From NCBI GenBank assembly GCA_902802975.1, contig CADCOF010000034.1:1-6528 (forward strand): a stretch of DNA of 6,528 nucleotides. Reading direction: 5' to 3'. Source of the DNA: an uncultured Ruminococcus sp. (GTDB lineage: Bacteria; Bacillota; Clostridia; Oscillospirales; Acutalibacteraceae). The notes under the pieces were generated by a model. That model saw only the letters and a program-made list of their open reading frames with translations, was not told where the DNA came from and made no database searches. Made by a program: the position numbers and the translations under genes. Below are positions 6,206 to 6,528 of this stretch, in pieces. Numbering within the stretch: the first letter of the stretch is position 1; the number at the start of each line of letters is the position of its first letter.

Positions 6206-6528
6206 ATGAAGAAAATAATATCATTAATTATGGCGTCTTTGCTTGTCGCAGTTGTGCTGTGCAGCTGTACCGGCGACAGCAGCGGTGATAATACGTCGGC
6301 AGAGAGTACGCAAAGCGGAGATGTACTGACCGGCGACGGCACAAAGTCGCCTTCCGGCTACGACAAAAGCTTTGACGGATTTGTAAAATACATGACTGAT
6401 AACGGTTTTGTAGACGGAGACGGTGAAGAATTGACCGCAAATATTATCGGTGCGTCTCAGGGCAAGCGTTTTACGGTTCAAACGCCGGTGTCGAAGCATA
6501 CGGTTGAACTGTATGAATTTACAGATAC
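6206..6528 (+). CDS. Probable secreted lipoprotein of unknown function, N-terminal part (3' end outside window)
   Basis: The frame is open from ATG 6206 to the end of the window, 107 codons plus two bases, with no stop. The N-terminus is a classic export signal: MKK, then a hydrophobic stretch ISLIMASLLVAVVL (5-18), then CSC. The LCSC sequence (18-21) fits a lipobox with lipidated Cys21, although Cys at the -2 position is unusual. Residues 22-56 are rich in Gly, Ser, Asp and Thr, a flexible linker typical after lipidation. From about 57 a domain seems to begin (YDKSFDGFVKYMTDNG), continuing to VELYEFTD. I do not recognise this domain. The protein should be anchored on the outer face of the membrane. 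The gene follows truB by 41 bases with no visible terminator between, so it may be co-transcribed. Its function does not obviously fit the operon. ribF is a common neighbour at this place in Firmicutes and is not seen here. Confidence 0.8.
   Translation, partial: MKKIISLIMASLLVAVVLCSCTGDSSGDNTSAESTQSGDVLTGDGTKSPSGYDKSFDGFVKYMTDNGFVDGDGEELTANIIGASQGKRFTVQTPVSKHTVELYEFTD

Noticed and set aside
6130..6499. Several - strand open frames over the lipoprotein start
   Set aside because: They oppose a frame with its own ribosome binding site, signal peptide and lipobox, and their translations look like low-complexity shadows.
1..6528. CRISPR array, integrase, transposase or toxin-antitoxin genes
   Set aside because: None seen: no spaced repeats of CRISPR form and no such protein motifs in any plausible coding frame.

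Overview
The window is a stretch of the conserved bacterial nusA-infB transcription/translation operon, all on the + strand: the 3' end of nusA, then rnpM (ylxR), ylxQ, infB, rbfA, nrnA and truB, followed by the 5' part of a probable lipoprotein gene that runs off the end. The order rnpM-ylxQ between nusA and infB, and a DHH-family nrnA between rbfA and truB, are typical of Firmicutes. The roughly balanced base composition, purine-rich AGGAGG-type ribosome binding sites, IF2 with a long charged N-terminal linker, and YlxR with a CxxC motif suggest a member of the Clostridia, possibly in the Ruminococcaceae/Oscillospiraceae range. That placement is inference; no species can be named from the window.

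Layout: nusA (1-555, partial) is followed after 33 bases by rnpM (589-906). rnpM overlaps ylxQ (884-1249), which overlaps infB (1224-3749). A 168-base non-coding gap follows, the only substantial one in the window, and it is full of repeats. rbfA (3918-4301) then overlaps nrnA (4276-5250), which shares ATGA with truB (5247-6164). After 41 bases a secreted or lipidated protein of unknown function begins (6206 to the window end).

The genes share one theme: making and maturing RNA and starting translation. NusA controls elongation, pausing and termination by RNA polymerase. RnpM and YlxQ are small RNA-binding proteins. IF2 places initiator tRNA on the ribosome, RbfA matures the 30S subunit, NrnA degrades the shortest RNA fragments, and TruB makes the T-loop pseudouridine in tRNA. 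The repeated gene overlaps suggest translational coupling.

Two things fall outside the standard operon. One is the infB-rbfA spacer, which holds a tandem 14-bp repeat next to an imperfect inverted-repeat element of about 112 bp with internal hairpins. It looks like a small palindromic, MITE- or REP-like insertion, or a structured RNA processing or regulatory site. The other is the lipoprotein-like gene where many Firmicutes carry ribF. I see no convincing evidence of a wholly new system here; the spacer element is the best candidate for a second look.
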